In this document: positions 52,747 through 61,647 of the stretch, piece after piece
Position numbering within the stretch: position 1 is the stretch's first letter
Layout: every line of letters begins with the position of its first letter
NCBI RefSeq assembly: GCF_005080725.1
Contig: NZ_CP032999.1
Coordinates: 337,605 to 401,604, forward strand
Reading direction: 5' to 3'
DNA: 64,000 bases
From: Buchnera aphidicola (Sarucallis kahawaluokalani)
Lineage (GTDB): Bacteria > Pseudomonadota > Gammaproteobacteria > Enterobacterales > Enterobacteriaceae
Notes under the pieces: model-generated
Seen by the model: the letters and a program-made list of their open reading frames with translations, nothing else
Told to the model about the DNA's origin: nothing
The model's database searches: none
Translations under genes and position numbers: made by a program

Positions 52747-54111
52747 ATGAAAAAAAAAATTTTAATAAAAAATCATAATATAAAAAAAAATCCTCCATAT
52801 TCTTTAGAAGCAGAACAATGTATATTAGGCGGATTAATGTTAGATAATACAAAGTGGGATATGATATCACAGCATATTTCTGAAGAAGATTTTTTTAATA
52901 TACCACATAAAATAATTTTTCATGCAATGCAAAAATTAATAAATAATAATTGCCCAATAGATTTAATAACTTTATCCACATCACTAAAAAAACAAAACAG
53001 GTTAGATACAATAGGAAAATTTTCATACTTATCAGAAATTATTAAAAATACACCCAGTATTTCTAATATTACAGCATATGCAAAAATAGTTAAAGAATAT
53101 GCAATATTACGGGAAATAATTACGATCGGTACTAATATTACAAATCTGGGATATAATACAAATGGAAAAACAAGTACAGAAATTTTAGATTATGCAGAAT
53201 GTAATGTATTAAATATTTCTCAAAAAATAATAAATAAAAATCAATACCCTAAAGATATAAAATTTGTTCTTGATAAAACAATAACTACAATAGAAAAAAT
53301 AATTAATTCTCCAAATGAAAATAATTTAACTGGACTAGATACAGGATATATCGATCTTAATAAAATTACATTAGGATTACAAAATTCAGAATTAGTGATT
53401 ATTGCAGCACGACCCTCTATGGGAAAAACAACTTTAGCAATGAACATTTGCGAACATGTTGCTATTACATATCATAAACCAGTATTAATTTTTAGCTTAG
53501 AAATGCCTAGCGAACAAATTATGTTACGCATGCTATCTTCCCTTTCAAGAGTATACCAACATCATTTACGAACTGGAAAATTAACCGATGAAGACTGGTC
53601 ATGTATTTCTAGTACAATTAATATTCTTTTGAATAAAAACAACATATACATAGATGACTCTTCGCAATTAACACCAAACGAAATACATTCCAAAGCAAAA
53701 AAATTATATAAAAGCAAAGGTTTAAATTTAATCATGATTGATTATTTACAACTAATACATGTACCACATTTATCCACACAAAGAACATTAGAGATATCTG
53801 AAATTTCTAGAACATTAAAATCCTTAGCAAAAGAACTTAATATACCTATTATTGCTGTTTCACAACTAAATAGATCATTAGAACAAAGATCAGATAGACG
53901 ACCTATTAATTCAGACTTAAGAGAATCTGGAGCCTTAGAACAAGACGCAGATTTAATTATGTTTATTTATAGAGATGAATTATATAATGAACATACTACA
54001 TCAAAAGGAATTGCAGAAATTATCATCGGAAAACAAAGAAATGGTCCAATTGGTATGGTGAAATTAATTTTTAACGGTAATTTATGTCGATTTGATAATT
54101 ATTTTATATAA
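52747..54111 (+). CDS. dnaB: Replicative DNA helicase DnaB
   Basis: Hexameric replication-fork helicase. 454 residues; the N-terminus is about 17 residues shorter than in E. coli, starting with a lysine-rich leader before PYSLEAEQCILGGLMLDN. RecA-like motor with Walker A ARPSMGKTT 221-229, MIDYLQL and the arginine-finger region SDLRESGALEQDAD. With DnaX lacking its DnaB-binding domain, coupling to the polymerase must differ from E. coli. Confidence 0.97.
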   Translation: MKKKILIKNHNIKKNPPYSLEAEQCILGGLMLDNTKWDMISQHISEEDFFNIPHKIIFHAMQKLINNNCPIDLITLSTSLKKQNRLDTIGKFSYLSEIIKNTPSISNITAYAKIVKEYAILREIITIGTNITNLGYNTNGKTSTEILDYAECNVLNISQKIINKNQYPKDIKFVLDKTITTIEKIINSPNENNLTGLDTGYIDLNKITLGLQNSELVIIAARPSMGKTTLAMNICEHVAITYHKPVLIFSLEMPSEQIMLRMLSSLSRVYQHHLRTGKLTDEDWSCISSTINILLNKNNIYIDDSSQLTPNEIHSKAKKLYKSKGLNLIMIDYLQLIHVPHLSTQRTLEISEISRTLKSLAKELNIPIIAVSQLNRSLEQRSDRRPINSDLRESGALEQDADLIMFIYRDELYNEHTTSKGIAEIIIGKQRNGPIGMVKLIFNGNLCRFDNYFI

Positions 54112-54281
54112 AAAATAATAGATAAAACATGTATAGAAAGGTAGTAAAATCATTCATACTATACAAATTATTGATTGAATTCATGCAATGTATAATATAA
54201 AATATAAAAAATTTTCATTTAATAAAAAATAAATTTATATAAAATAGTATATATTATTCAACTAATTATTGAGCATATTAC

Positions 54282-54851
54282 GTGGAAAATACTTTACAAA
54301 ATAATTTTTTAATTGCCATGCCGGGTATACAAAATCCTGTTTTTAAAAAGAGTGTAATATACATATGCGAACATAACAAAGAAGGTGCAATGGGTATTAT
54401 AATAAATAAACCATTAAAAACACTTAAAATAAAACACCTTTTAAAAAAACTAAACATTAAAACATCTTCTTGTCTATGTGGACCAAAAATTCAAGATGCA
54501 GTTATTATGGGTGGACCCCAAGCTCAAGAAAGAGGATTTATATTACATTCATCCAATCAATTATTTTACTCTAGTATTCGAATATCAGAAAAAATTGTTA
54601 TTACAACCTCTAGAGACATTTTGGAATCTATTGCAATGCTTGAACAACCAATGAATGTATTAGTTGCTCTTGGATATTGTACATGGGATAAAAACCAATT
54701 AGAACAAGAATTACTAAACAATTTTTGGTTAACAACAACAGCTAACCAAACGATATTATTTAATACACCAATGAAAAAAAAATGGATACAGGCATCTAAA
54801 ATTATAGGTATTGATATATATAAATTATCCATTTATTTTGGACATTCTTAA
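54282..54851 (+). CDS. algH: AlgH/YqgE family protein
   Basis: 189 residues of the UPF0301 family: NNFLIAMPGIQNPVFKKSVIYICEH (residues about 6-30), GAMGIIINKPL, MGGP and VLVALGYCTWDKNQLEQELL. Biochemical function is not established. Start is GTG at 54282; no ATG fits and the SD is weak. ruvX begins three bases after the stop, as in E. coli yqgE-yqgF. Confidence 0.92.
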   Translation: MENTLQNNFLIAMPGIQNPVFKKSVIYICEHNKEGAMGIIINKPLKTLKIKHLLKKLNIKTSSCLCGPKIQDAVIMGGPQAQERGFILHSSNQLFYSSIRISEKIVITTSRDILESIAMLEQPMNVLVALGYCTWDKNQLEQELLNNFWLTTTANQTILFNTPMKKKWIQASKIIGIDIYKLSIYFGHS

Positions 54852-54854
54852 ATT

Positions 54855-55277
54855 ATGTTAATATTATCATTTGATTTTGGTACAAAAAATATTGGTGCAG
54901 CTATTGGTCAAAATATTACATACACAGCACATGCATTAAATTCCATTAAAGTTATAAAAGGTATTCCTGATTGGAAAAAAATTTCATATCTCATTAAATA
55001 TTGGATGCCTAAATTAATTATAGTAGGATATCCATTACATATGGACGGATCCAAACAAAAAATGACACAAAAAACCATCATTTTTTCTAAATTATTAAAA
55101 AAAAAATATCATATTGATGTACAATTACATGATGAAAGATTAACAACCATAGAAGCAAAATCCATACTTTATACAAACGGAGGATATAAAAAATTAAAAA
55201 AAAAAAATATTGATTCTTTATCAGCTGCATTAATATTAGAAAGCTGGTTTCAAAAAACAAAATTCAAAAAAATATAA
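54855..55277 (+). CDS. ruvX: Putative pre-16S rRNA nuclease (YqgF/RuvX)
   Basis: 140 residues with the RNase H-like fold: Asp7 in LSFDFGTKNIG, VGYPLHMDG, HDERLTT with the acidic residue, and the C-terminal IDSLSAALILESW Asp. In E. coli this protein acts in 16S 5'-end maturation. Directly after algH. Confidence 0.92.
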   Translation: MLILSFDFGTKNIGAAIGQNITYTAHALNSIKVIKGIPDWKKISYLIKYWMPKLIIVGYPLHMDGSKQKMTQKTIIFSKLLKKKYHIDVQLHDERLTTIEAKSILYTNGGYKKLKKKNIDSLSAALILESWFQKTKFKKI

Positions 55278-55303
55278 AACCCTTTACTTCCGGGAAAGTA
55301 AAA

Positions 55304-56437
55304 ATGTTTATACCTCCACTCAGTTTATATATTCATATACCATGGTGTATAAAAAAATGCCCATATTGTGATTTTAATTCATATAAACTACTACAATCTG
55401 ATTCACAAGAAAAATATATCAAACATTTAATTCAAGATTTAAAAAATGATATACAGGTTATACACAATCGAAAAATTAATACTATTTTTATAGGTGGAGG
55501 TACGCCCAGTGTAATACATAATGATTTAATGAAATATTTTTTAAAAAAAATAAAAAAAATATTATCCATAACAAAAAAAATAGAAATTACTATTGAAGTA
55601 AATCCAGAAAATATTACTCTTGAAAAAATATTAGATTATATAACATGTGGTATTAATAGAATATCATTTGGTGTACAAAGTTTTAATACAAAAATATTGC
55701 AATCTATTGGTAGAACTCACTCTGTGCAAAAAACTATAAATATGCTACAAGAAATAAAAAAATACACCAACATAAATTTTAATATTGATTTAATGTATGG
55801 CTTACCAGAGCAAACATTACAACATTGTTTATCAGATTTAGAAGCAGCTATATCAATAAATCCAAATCATATTTCTTGGTATCAATTAAGTATAGAAAAA
55901 AACACTGTTTTTTATTATCAAACACCAAATCTACCTAAAGAAAATAAAATTTGGAAAATGTATCATCAAGGAAATAAATTACTTATAACATCCGGTTACC
56001 TAAGATACGAAATATCTTCATATACAAAAAAAAAAAATTTTTGTTTACATAATTTAAATTATTGGAAGTTTGGAGATTATATTGGTATTGGATGTGGCGC
56101 ACATGGTAAATTAACTCAAAAGAATGGAGATATTATACGTATCACTAAAAAAAAAAAAATTTATCAATATTATAATAATCAAAAAAAATATGTTGAAAAA
56201 ATACATAAAATTCAAGATATAGATAAACCAACTGAATACTTCATGAATGTTTTTCGATTATTTCAACCAATTAAAAAAAAAAATTTTAAATTATATACTA
56301 ACTTAAATTTAAAATATATTAGTAAAAATATTCAAAAAGCAATATCGAAAAAATATATTTTCCAATCAAAGAAATATTGGTATGTTTCTCAAAAAGGAAA
56401 AAATTTTCTGAATAATCTAATTATGTTATTTATGTAA
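55304..56437 (+). CDS. hemW: Radical SAM heme chaperone HemW
   Basis: 377 residues. Radical SAM cluster CxxxCxxC at Cys15, Cys19 and Cys22 (CIKKCPYC), GGGTPS, and the HemW signature HNLNYW followed by GDYIGIGCGAHG, which separates it from coproporphyrinogen oxidase HemN. Known relatives bind heme and pass it to respiratory proteins; cytochrome bo3 (cyoA at 1-626) would be a plausible client. A 13-A run lies at 56147-56159. Start preceded by GGGAAAGTAAAA. Converges with trmB 9 bp apart. Confidence 0.94.
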   Translation: MFIPPLSLYIHIPWCIKKCPYCDFNSYKLLQSDSQEKYIKHLIQDLKNDIQVIHNRKINTIFIGGGTPSVIHNDLMKYFLKKIKKILSITKKIEITIEVNPENITLEKILDYITCGINRISFGVQSFNTKILQSIGRTHSVQKTINMLQEIKKYTNINFNIDLMYGLPEQTLQHCLSDLEAAISINPNHISWYQLSIEKNTVFYYQTPNLPKENKIWKMYHQGNKLLITSGYLRYEISSYTKKKNFCLHNLNYWKFGDYIGIGCGAHGKLTQKNGDIIRITKKKKIYQYYNNQKKYVEKIHKIQDIDKPTEYFMNVFRLFQPIKKKNFKLYTNLNLKYISKNIQKAISKKYIFQSKKYWYVSQKGKNFLNNLIMLFM

Positions 56438-56446
56438 ATATTGATA

Positions 56447-57184
56447 TTACTGAAATCGAAAAATTAAATGAAAAATTTTATTTTTTTTTAAAATTGCTTT
56501 TTTCCCAAAACGAGTATTTTGTACAATATTTTTAAAATATACGTAATTAAATATATTTGATAGATTAATAACATTATTCATATTACTAATAATATTTGTA
56601 ATATGCTGTACATATAATGTACAATCAGTTACTATATGTAGTATACCATTATAAATAAGCTTTTTTTGAATTAATTGAATAAATTCTAATTGTAGTATTC
56701 TTCTTTTATGATGACATCTTTTTGGCCAAGGATCAGGAAAAAATAATTGTATTATATGTATTGAACGATCATGAATCATAGATTGTAATACTTCCACAGC
56801 ATCATGTACAATAATTTTTATATTATTAATCTTGATGTTTAATAAATAAATTTTTTCTATTAAAAAACTAACACCAGGTACATATACCTCAATTCCTAAA
56901 ACATTATATTCTGGGTAATTTATAGCCGTATTAAGTAGATTTTCTCCATAACCAAAACCAATTTCTAAAATTATAGGTAGTTTTTTTTTATGAAATTCTG
57001 TATCTAAATCAATTAACCGATTTTTAAAACTAATACCAATAGTATACCAATTTTTTTGTAATATCTCTATAATATATTTATTTAAAGGTCTATAACGATT
57101 ATTAAAACTATGAATTTGACGCAAAAAAGTACCTGCTTTATTATATTTAGGTGTAATAAATTTTTTAATCAGGATATTTTCCAT
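56447..57184 (-). CDS. trmB: tRNA (guanine-N7-)-methyltransferase
   Basis: Forms m7G46 in tRNAs. SAM-binding LEIGFGYGENLL, GIEVYVPGV and the substrate motif FFPDPWPKRCHHKRRI are clear. With ATG 57184 (AAAGG upstream) the protein has 245 residues, near E. coli's 239; an ATG at 57241 would give 264. Divergent from mutY, as in E. coli. Confidence 0.93.
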   Translation of the reverse strand: MENILIKKFITPKYNKAGTFLRQIHSFNNRYRPLNKYIIEILQKNWYTIGISFKNRLIDLDTEFHKKKLPIILEIGFGYGENLLNTAINYPEYNVLGIEVYVPGVSFLIEKIYLLNIKINNIKIIVHDAVEVLQSMIHDRSIHIIQLFFPDPWPKRCHHKRRILQLEFIQLIQKKLIYNGILHIVTDCTLYVQHITNIISNMNNVINLSNIFNYVYFKNIVQNTRFGKKAILKKNKIFHLIFRFQ

Positions 57185-57281
57185 AAACGGTTTATCGCCT
57201 TTTTTTAAAAATGTATTCTTAATCCTAAAATACATATACAATATATAATACTATATTATAATTATACAAAATACTTATATT

Positions 57282-58328
57282 ATGCAACCTTGGAAGTTTT
57301 CTCAAATAATCATTAATTGGCAACATCAATTCGGCCGAAATAATTTGCCCTGGCAAAAAAATAATGATCCATATCGTATTTGGATATCAGAAATAATGTT
57401 ACAACAAACACAAGTAATAACTGTTATACCATATTTTAAAAAATTTATACATATATTTAAAGATGTACAATCTTTAGCGCAAACAAATCTAAATCAAGTA
57501 CTATATTTATGGAGCGGACTGGGTTATTATCATCGAGCATGTAATATTTATAAAACTGCACAAATTATACATAGTAAATATTATAATAACTTCCCAAAAC
57601 AATTTATTGATTTAATCAAACTACCAGGTATTGGAAAAACAACAGCACACGCAATTTTATCTTTTGCATATAATTACTCTTTTCCAATCTTAGATAGTAA
57701 TGTAAAACGTATATTAATACGATTTTATCAAATACAAACACACAACATAAATAAATACACACAAGAAAAAATATTGTGGAATATCATCAATTATATGTCA
57801 CCTATTCACAATACTAAAAAATTCAATCAAGGTATGATGGATTTAGGTGCAATAATATGTATTCATAAGAATCCAAAATGTAGCATTTGTCCAATTAAAA
57901 ATTCATGTAAATCTTATGTATATGCAAAAAATATACCATCCATAAATTTTATTAAAAAAAAAAATAAAAAAAAATGTTTTTTTTATATCATATTACAATA
58001 TAAAAAATATATTTTTTTAGAATACCGAAATAAAAAAAATATTTGGAAAAATTTATTTTGTTTTCCTGAATTTTATAATTTACAAGAAATGCAATATTGG
58101 TTATATAAATATCAAATTAGTAATACAAAATATAAAAAATATTATTATATGAAACATCAATTTAGTCATTTCACATTAAAAATGGTATTAATTCATGTTA
58201 TATTAAAAAAAAAAAATTATAAAAAAAAACATGATATTTGGTATAATTTAAAAAAAAATATAAAAATAGGTATACCTAAACCAATAAAAGATGTATTATT
58301 AAATCTTTATCACAATCCATATTTTTAA
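57282..58328 (+). CDS. mutY: A/G-specific adenine glycosylase
   Basis: Removes A opposite 8-oxoguanine. 348 residues. Catalytic Glu37 (SEIMLQQTQV), helix-hairpin-helix LPGIGKTTAHAI, Asp138 (ILDSN) and the 4Fe-4S ligands Cys193, Cys200, Cys203 and Cys209 all stand. The C-terminal MutT-like domain is lysine-rich and diverged but present (HQFSHFTLKM carries the 8-oxoG-checking region). yggX follows after 14 bp. Confidence 0.95.
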   Translation: MQPWKFSQIIINWQHQFGRNNLPWQKNNDPYRIWISEIMLQQTQVITVIPYFKKFIHIFKDVQSLAQTNLNQVLYLWSGLGYYHRACNIYKTAQIIHSKYYNNFPKQFIDLIKLPGIGKTTAHAILSFAYNYSFPILDSNVKRILIRFYQIQTHNINKYTQEKILWNIINYMSPIHNTKKFNQGMMDLGAIICIHKNPKCSICPIKNSCKSYVYAKNIPSINFIKKKNKKKCFFYIILQYKKYIFLEYRNKKNIWKNLFCFPEFYNLQEMQYWLYKYQISNTKYKKYYYMKHQFSHFTLKMVLIHVILKKKNYKKKHDIWYNLKKNIKIGIPKPIKDVLLNLYHNPYF

Positions 58329-58342
58329 TAAAATACAATAAT

Positions 58343-58591
58343 ATGAAAAAAATATTTTGTCAACACTACCAAAAAATACTAGAAGGTTTTGAAGAACAAT
58401 TTTATCCTGGAAAAATAGGGAAAAAGATATATAAAAATATTTCAAAAAAAGGTTGGAAAAAATGGATAAAAGAACAAACAATTTTTATTAATGAAAACAA
58501 CCTTAATATGACTAATCAAGAACATATCAAACAAGTTGAACAACATATGATAAATTTTTTATTTCATAAATCATTTCAAGATAAATCTTGA
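58343..58591 (+). CDS. yggX: Oxidative-damage protection protein YggX
   Basis: 82 residues; thought in enterobacteria to protect Fe-S clusters or traffic iron. Core YPGKIGKKIYKNISKKGWKKW, the QTIFINENNLNM segment and EQHMINFLF match the family. Always beside mutY in enterobacteria. Its 3' end overlaps the 3' end of convergent sbcB by 21 bp and the protein is about nine residues short at the C-terminus. Confidence 0.93.
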   Translation: MKKIFCQHYQKILEGFEEQFYPGKIGKKIYKNISKKGWKKWIKEQTIFINENNLNMTNQEHIKQVEQHMINFLFHKSFQDKS

Positions 58592-59995
58592 AATCAACGA
58601 GTCAACGTATTTTTTTAAATCAGATAATAAAATATACTCTTTATCTGTAGAATGATATTGATTTAGTAATTTTTGTAATTTTGCAAAGTATTTATCTAAG
58701 TTCTCTATTGAAAAAACTTTTTTAAGATGTATACTCCATTTTATACTTTCCGATTTATTTAATAATTCTGGAAAATTACGTGCGCGTAATCTAAAAAATA
58801 TTTCTTCTAATTGATGATTATTAAAATTAAATTTAAATTTTTTCCAATGATCTACCTTTATACTATGTATTTTATGCATAATATTTCTTTCGTACTGAGA
58901 AAAAAAAGAATTATATATCTGTAAATCTACATTATTCGTAATATTTTTATAACTATAATTTTTGAAAACATGCATAATTTTTTCAAAAAATATGTTATTT
59001 CTTTTTATAATATCTATTGTGCGTAAACAGTTTTGTAAATTAATTCTGCATTTTAACAATTTCTTTTGAGTAAATAAACTCACTGGAAGTAAAAGAGGAC
59101 ACTTGCTAATATTTAACCAATTAACACCGAGATTATTTAATTCTGTAATAGTAATATCATTAATTTGAGTCACACGTAAATAATGTATTAACAAAGAAAC
59201 ATCTATGTACAAATCAAAAAATAATATACTATTATAATTATTCATATTCCAAAATAACGGAACAATACAAGTAGTATAATTTCTAAAACAACCAATAACA
59301 GGTGAAATATAAACCATTGGTTGATAAATATTTATATCAATCAGTTTTTTAATATTTTTTTTTAATCGATATTTAAAAAAAAAATTAAATAATTCTGGAT
59401 TTTTTTTTTTGATAAAACGAATAATTTCAATTGTTGTATACACATCGGATAAAGCATCATGAGCATAATGATTAATATTATTACTTTTTGCTAAATCTTC
59501 TAACTTGAAACTAGTAAACCCAAACTTATTTTTAGGCCAAATAATACAATGAGGCATTAATACGTAACATGCCCTTACAAGACATATTAAATCCCATCGA
59601 GAATTAAAATTTTTCCAACTCCAAGAATAAGGGTCTAAAAGATTACGATAAAAAATATTTCTTGTGATTTCATCATCAAACTGCAAATTATTGTATCCAA
59701 TAATACATGTATGACTACTATTAAAAATTTTAAAAATTTTTCTAGAAAAAAAAAATTCATTTAAACCATGCTTTTGAACATATTGAGGAGTAATACCGGT
59801 TAGTAAAATTGCTTCAGGGTGAGGTAAATAATCATTTGGAAGTGAGCAATAAAAATAATATTCCTTACCAAGAATATTAAAGTTTATATCAGTTCTTACA
59901 CAGGCAAATTGAGATACTTTATCTAACGATGGATTTACCCCAAAAGTTTCATAATCATAAAATAAAAAACTAAAATTAGAACATGAATTATACAC
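58571..59995 (-). CDS. sbcB: Exodeoxyribonuclease I
   Basis: 3'-5' single-strand DNA exonuclease. 474 residues, the E. coli size (475). DEDDh motif I has Asp14 and Glu16 in FLFYDYETFG; later IIGYNNLQFDDE and HDALSDVYTT give the remaining acidic residues. The C-terminal half is diverged but full length. Retained although recombination genes are few in such genomes. Confidence 0.93.
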   Translation of the reverse strand: MYNSCSNFSFLFYDYETFGVNPSLDKVSQFACVRTDINFNILGKEYYFYCSLPNDYLPHPEAILLTGITPQYVQKHGLNEFFFSRKIFKIFNSSHTCIIGYNNLQFDDEITRNIFYRNLLDPYSWSWKNFNSRWDLICLVRACYVLMPHCIIWPKNKFGFTSFKLEDLAKSNNINHYAHDALSDVYTTIEIIRFIKKKNPELFNFFFKYRLKKNIKKLIDINIYQPMVYISPVIGCFRNYTTCIVPLFWNMNNYNSILFFDLYIDVSLLIHYLRVTQINDITITELNNLGVNWLNISKCPLLLPVSLFTQKKLLKCRINLQNCLRTIDIIKRNNIFFEKIMHVFKNYSYKNITNNVDLQIYNSFFSQYERNIMHKIHSIKVDHWKKFKFNFNNHQLEEIFFRLRARNFPELLNKSESIKWSIHLKKVFSIENLDKYFAKLQKLLNQYHSTDKEYILLSDLKKYVDSLISRFILK

Positions 59996-60048
59996 GATAA
60001 ATTATTCAATATCAAAAATTGTTGAATTTAATATATGTTGTATTTTAT

Positions 60049-60121
60049 CTCCCCCGACTGGACTCGAACCAGTGACATACGGATTAACAGTCCGCCGTTC
60101 TACCAACTGAACTACAGAGGA
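60049..60121 (-). tRNA. tRNA-Asn(GUU)
   Basis: 73-base cloverleaf on the minus strand: acceptor TCCTCTG/CGGGGGA with several G-U pairs, D-arm GTTCAGTTGGTAGAAC, anticodon loop CTGTTAA (GTT), T-loop GGTTCGAGTCC, discriminator G. CCA is not encoded. Reads AAC/AAU, the latter very common here. Confidence 0.97.
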
Positions 60122-60137
60122 TTATTAACACATAATA

Positions 60138-60166
60138 ATATTATCATGTAAAAAAAATTTTGTCAA
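60138..60166 (-). promoter_or_regulatory. Promoter of tRNA-Asn
   Basis: Minus-strand consensus TTGACA (60166-60161), 17-base spacer, TAATAT (60143-60138) with TGA just before the -10. Start expected near 60131, ten bases before the tRNA. Shares five bases of its -35 with the tRNA-Ile promoter on the other strand. Confidence 0.75.
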
Positions 60167-60188
60167 AAAAAAATAATTATACTATAAT
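60160..60188 (+). promoter_or_regulatory. Promoter of tRNA-Ile2
   Basis: Plus-strand TTGTCA (60160-60165), exact 17-base spacer, consensus TATAAT (60183-60188). Start expected near 60195, about 25 bases before the tRNA. The best promoter match in the window. Confidence 0.85.
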
Positions 60189-60219
60189 AATTATATTGTG
60201 TAAAATAAAAAAATGCACC

Positions 60220-60291
60220 GGCCCTTTAGCTCAGTGGTAGAGCACGCGACTCATAATCGCTTGGTCGCTGGTTCGAATCCAGCAAGGGCCA
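60220..60291 (+). tRNA. tRNA-Ile2 with CAU anticodon (lysidine type)
   Basis: 72-base cloverleaf with acceptor GGCCCTT/AAGGGCC and anticodon loop CTCATAA (CAT). A CAT anticodon could mean Met, but the body closely follows E. coli ileX: TTAGCTCAGTGGT, CGACTCATAATCGCTTGG and TCGCTGGTTC. Elongator Met tRNA differs in all these places. So it should be the AUA-reading tRNA-Ile whose C34 is converted to lysidine by TilS. Discriminator A; CCA not encoded. Confidence 0.9.
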
Positions 60292-60300
60292 AAAAAATTC

Positions 60301-60322
60301 TATATATATATATATATATATA
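60301..60322. repeat. (TA)11 dinucleotide repeat
   Basis: Eleven perfect TA units directly after tRNA-Ile2 and before pyrE; the preceding CTATATAT-like context is short. Likely slippage-generated. Confidence 0.9.
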
Positions 60323-60370
60323 AATTGTTTCTTGATAATAAAATAAATGCATAAAAAAAAACAATCACAC

Positions 60371-61042
60371 ATGAAAATCCAAAAAGAAAAGTTCATTCAA
60401 TTAATTTTTATAAAACAAGCTTTACAATTTGGTCAATTTAAATTAAAATCAAATCGCTATAGTCCATATTTTTTTAATTCACATTGTTTTTATAATGGTG
60501 CAGATATATTACAAATAGGTGAAATATATAGTGATATGATTTATGCATCTAAAGTTCATATTGATGTTATATTTGGTCCAGCATATAAAGGTATTCCATT
60601 AGCTACAGCAACAGTAATAGCTTTAAAAAACAAATATAATCTTGAAGTACCTTACTTCTTTGACCGAAAAGAATATAAACAATATAGCGATATTGGATAT
60701 ATTATTGGTAAAAAATACAATAAAAAAAAAATTGTTATTATAGATGATGTAATTACATCAGGAAAAACCATTCAGAAATCTAATAAAATAATTAACATTT
60801 TAAAAAATCAAAATAGTATTTCAGGAATATTTTTTTTATTCGATCGTGAAGAATTTGGAACATCGAATAAATATACTGCAAAAAAAGAATTACAAAAAAA
60901 ATATAACTGTCCAATAATCTCTATGATTAGTATTACAGATATAATTAAATACTGTACTGAGCATAATATATATCCAACAGATTTATCTAAAATAGTTAAA
61001 TATTATCAACAGTATAAGCCATCAAATAAAATAAATACATAA
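60371..61042 (+). CDS. pyrE: Orotate phosphoribosyltransferase
   Basis: Fifth step of UMP synthesis, orotate + PRPP to OMP. 223 residues from ATG 60371, which aligns with the E. coli start; an ATG at 60347 would add eight. KSNRYSPYFFNSHCF, FGPAYKGIPLATA and the PRPP loop VIIDDVITSGKT are canonical. No clear SD. Converges with dut 16 bp apart, with slmA lost between them. Confidence 0.95.
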   Translation: MKIQKEKFIQLIFIKQALQFGQFKLKSNRYSPYFFNSHCFYNGADILQIGEIYSDMIYASKVHIDVIFGPAYKGIPLATATVIALKNKYNLEVPYFFDRKEYKQYSDIGYIIGKKYNKKKIVIIDDVITSGKTIQKSNKIINILKNQNSISGIFFLFDREEFGTSNKYTAKKELQKKYNCPIISMISITDIIKYCTEHNIYPTDLSKIVKYYQQYKPSNKINT

Positions 61043-61058
61043 AAATGGTATATGATAT

Positions 61059-61505
61059 TTATATACCAGAATGTCCAAAACCATTAGTATTTCGTATAGT
61101 CGGTATAAAATCAGACACAATATTAAAAATCGGTTTAACAATTGGAACAAATATTAACTGTGCAATTCTATCACCTGGATAAATATAAAAATCTTTTAAC
61201 CCTCGATTCCAAATAGATATCATTAGTTGTCCTTGATAATCTGCATCGATTATACCAATTGTATTACCTAAAATAATACCATGATGATGACCTAAACCAG
61301 AACGAGGAACAATCATCGCAGTAATTAATGGATTTTTAATAAAAACTGCAATACCAGACGGTAATAATATTACTTGATTAGAACAAATTTTTATTTTTTT
61401 AGATACCATTGCTTTTAAATCTAAACCACACGATCCTTCAGTATAATATTTTAAAGAAGAAGCAGATAATCTTTTATCTAAAATTTTTATATCTATAATA
61501 CACAT
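61059..61505 (-). CDS. dut: dUTP diphosphatase
   Basis: Hydrolyses dUTP to dUMP and PPi. 148 residues, trimeric type: motif 1 GSCGLDLKA, motif 2 PRSGLGHHHGI, motif 3 GIIDADYQGQL with the catalytic Asp, motif 4 GDRIAQLIF and motif 5 NTNGFGHSG (Gly-rich tail slightly altered). Upstream lies the palindromic terminator of the rplI unit. Confidence 0.96.
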   Translation of the reverse strand: MCIIDIKILDKRLSASSLKYYTEGSCGLDLKAMVSKKIKICSNQVILLPSGIAVFIKNPLITAMIVPRSGLGHHHGIILGNTIGIIDADYQGQLMISIWNRGLKDFYIYPGDRIAQLIFVPIVKPIFNIVSDFIPTIRNTNGFGHSGI

Positions 61506-61556
61506 AAATCATTTCACCATAAAATATAAATTATAAATCAATAGACTTTTAAAAAT

Positions 61557-61586
61557 AAAGATGTATTATTTAAATAATACATCTTT
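61557..61586. terminator. 30-bp perfect palindrome acting as terminator
   Basis: AAAGATGTATTATTT (61557-61571) is followed directly by its reverse complement (61572-61586); with four unpaired loop bases it gives a 13-pair stem. T-rich runs follow on both strands (TTTTATT on plus, ATTTTTAAAAG on minus). It lies about 60 bp after the rplI stop and ahead of dut, both on the minus strand. Confidence 0.7.
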
Positions 61587-61647
61587 TTTATTAAAAATAT
61601 AACTAAAATACATATCGATAATACTTATAGAATCGTTAACTATATAA

